Origin: Poa pratensis
Taxonomy: Eukaryota > Streptophyta > Magnoliopsida > Poales > Poaceae
Length of the DNA stretch: 64,000 bases
Assembly (NCBI GenBank): GCA_947311845.1
Contig: CAMZMU010000041.1
Coordinates: 109,288,009 to 109,352,008 of the forward strand
Direction: 5' to 3'
Shown: piece after piece, positions 61,861-64,000 of the stretch
Numbering within the stretch: the stretch's first letter is position 1
Layout of the letters: each line of letters starts with the position of its first letter
Notes under the pieces: model-generated
The model's input: the letters and a program-made list of their open reading frames with translations, nothing else
What the model was told of the DNA's origin: nothing
Databases searched by the model: none
Made by a program: the position numbers and the translations under genes

Positions 61861-64000
61861 TGTAGCGCCCTGACCTGACTGTTATACAGTGATGCTGTGT
61901 GTCACCGGTTAAGCGATACAACCAGAGGTTACGGGTTTACCAATCCCCGGCCAAAACCTTTGGCAGGCGTTGCTCGGAATGGATCATCGGCAACGCAACA
62001 CCCCGATTGATGCCTTAACACAGGCACAACCCTCAATGCATAATAGAGAGACCAAGACTTGTGGAACAACTGGCACATCACAGACTCTACGACACCAAAT
62101 TATATAGTTCGACTCTTATAATAGAGAAAGATAGCAAATGACAACCAGAGGTCACAGACCCAACATTACACCATGCGGAAGCGAATTTGGTTGTTCTAAA
62201 CAACAAGATCCAACATATGGCCTAAGAGGCCTACAGATAAACATCACAACGCCAGCTGTTCCAGGATGTCCCAAGCTGCCACCTGGGAACCCCAGACTAC
62301 TCGTCGACGTCCACAAAGAACCCACATTCGAGGTCGGTGAAGTCCTCCTCTGAAACAAAACAAACGACGTTGAGTTCGACGAACTCGCAAGATTAAGAGC
62401 TAATATATGCTCGATGAGGCTTTCAAAGTCATATGGCGGTTTTGCATAAAGCTGATTTTATTTATGAAAAACATAACTCAAAGGCATCGACTATTCAGAG
62501 TATTTTCAAAAGAGGTAAGAAGGGACTCTTTTCTTGATCACTTTCCTCAACATCAACCACCATCACTGTACCTGTTCATCAAAGGCACCTCCCCGAATCA
62601 CCCTCGAGGAAGCTCACCTTGCATTCGTGAGTGGTACCTCTAGTACCCAGTTTTTAATCATTCCGTTAAAGTTATTCTATGGTCTTATCGTCCTTTCCCA
62701 AGTCGTCCTTAACCGTGGACACGGCTTTTCAAAAAAGATTTAACCCTGCAGGGGTGCACTGTGTTTACCTTCGGTACCGCCCGGCTCATTGCCTACACGT
62801 AGCTCTCTTCCGGGGAAAGCCGGCTGAGTGGGAACGGTTACAACCTTTACCTCGCTTGAGACTAACCCAGGATCATCAGTGGCGGTAGGACAAGAGGTAC
62901 CTTCTCGCACCCTGTCCCGCGGCCACTTACTTTCCTAACACAACCATCCTCATCTCAGTCTTGGCCACCATCCTCAACGCACGCGCAAATGGAAAGCCAA
63001 ACTAGAGGACCCTCGGCTAGTCCGCCACAAGTTAGTCGGTCGACGAGGGCTCCATATACCCCAACGAATGGAAGCACGCTCATTCTTGGTTCAAGAGGTA
63101 AAGAACTCGCACCTAGGCGGCGAGAGTGAGACAAAACACCACCATACCGAAGTGGCCTCTCATCCCCACCTTTAAGCATCTTATTACCTGTCACCACAAA
63201 TTCTCCACCATCATCTGTACATCTCATCACCTGTTTCCAACCATGGAACATCCACCGGACTGCTAAGCATTTTAACTAAGCATGGCTAAGCATCAACACT
63301 GCATAGTTAATTATTTCAGGCCAACAGTACAATCCTATGGATAATAGGAGGGGAACAGGTAATTGACATCGGAATCTTAATGCAACTATATGATACTCTA
63401 ATCCAAGCAAATTGACATTTGGAACCGCATGCAATATTATAGTGGAGAAAATATTTGCGGAAAATAGGATAAGATATGCTCAGAGGGGGGATTACGCTTG
63501 CCTTGTTGAGCGGAGTAGTCAAACTGCTCGTCGGAGTAATGAGGCTCAACTCCGGACTCGTGATCTACCGGAGAGCAAACAACACCGGAAAGCAGAAACA
63601 ACAATCAACACATGGCAATTGTGCAATGCATACAAAAATGATGATATGACATTTTAAATGCACCCTAGAAGCATTGATCATGATCAACAAGTTAAATGGG
63701 GTCCCCATTATATTTCTTGCATTATTTGGAATAAACCCCATTTTTAAACTTAATGATTCTAATTACTACTAGAGCACATTATTGTAGTTGTGATCATGTA
63801 TGCATGATGACGATGATTTTAGATAGCTCACAATTTTCCGGACATTTTGGTATAACAAACACAATTTTCTGAGGTCCCGATAAAAAGTTATTACTTTTAT
63901 AAATTATTATTTTAAATATTTGCTTTTAAATATTTATTTCCTCTTTTAATTTATGTCCTTACAATTTATGTTAAACAACAAGTGAAATTAGTTGTCTAAT
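61861..64000 (-). repeat. 5' LTR of chromovirus (partial, 2140 bp visible)
   Basis: Begins TGTAGCGCCCTGACC on the plus strand and matches 54043 onward, including the segment deleted from the left LTR. The window ends inside the LTR at a point equivalent to about 55540. Confidence 0.92.

Larger units (their letters stand above)
54043..64000 (-). mobile_element. Ty3/gypsy chromovirus (Tekay/Del-like), 5' LTR runs off window
   Basis: The left (3') LTR is 54043-56907 and the right (5') LTR starts at 61861. A Met-tRNA primer site is on the minus strand at 61846-61857. Coding order on the minus strand is Gag, protease, RT, RNase H, integrase, chromodomain-like tail. Very long LTRs plus the chromodomain suit the Tekay/Del lineage. 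The two LTRs differ by roughly 1% where both are visible, apart from a deletion in the left one. The element is inserted in copia B; the left flank is GAGGT, and the right duplication is outside the window. Confidence 0.9.

Overview
This is a nuclear segment from a grass (Poaceae). Three intron-bearing or otherwise plant-typical host genes are scattered among nested transposable elements of grass type: Ty1/copia, two lineages of Ty3/gypsy, a Mutator-like element, a Pack-MULE, a Helitron, a TAA-duplicating MITE and a solo LTR. No species-diagnostic feature was found, so the species is left open.

Layout. 1-6064: the 3' most part of a copia element (A), which sits in an intron of a host ankyrin/TPR-type gene whose last three exons follow at 6169-6744. 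6910-8146: a small TIR element carrying an antisense scrap of a glycosyltransferase gene. 9892-17030: an apparently intact ten-exon RecQ helicase gene (RECQL1 type, 611 codons) on the minus strand. Its 4.5-kb first intron holds a young LTR element (13097-16652) with a 1018-codon ORF that has no gag or pol motifs. 17031-19989: the RecQ promoter and intergenic DNA. 19997-35676: a large Mutator-like element with terminal inverted repeats. It carries a MuDR-type transposase pseudogene, a plant-mobile-domain gene and a small third gene between E2F-like motif arrays. The mobile-domain gene is split by a very young Tat-type gypsy element (21540-29655, TSD GAGGT).

35677-48382: a B3-domain gene fragment, a MITE (36961-37488), a 3.46-kb solo LTR with a perfect TSD (38818-42278), a LINE-like 3' remnant, and a Helitron (44003-48382). 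The Helitron terminus lies 335 bp upstream of the start codon of a single-exon DUF1645 gene (48717-49718). 51540-54042: the 5' LTR and the gag, protease and integrase of a second copia element (B), cut by insertion of a chromodomain gypsy element (54043 to beyond 64000). That element lies on the minus strand with roughly 3-kb LTRs.

The host genes (ANK/TPR 3' end, RECQL1, DUF1645) read cleanly. By contrast, almost every frame break located in the gypsy and copia coding regions is a one-base change in a homopolymer, even in elements with nearly identical LTRs. This looks more like incomplete polishing of repeats in the assembly than like biological decay. The most interesting unexplained signals are a six-unit hairpin array with compensatory stem changes in the Tat element (22711-22926), the ORF-only LTR element in the RecQ intron, E2F-like arrays in the Mutator-like element, family-specific palindrome arrays inside two kinds of LTR, and stacked Helitron 3' termini.
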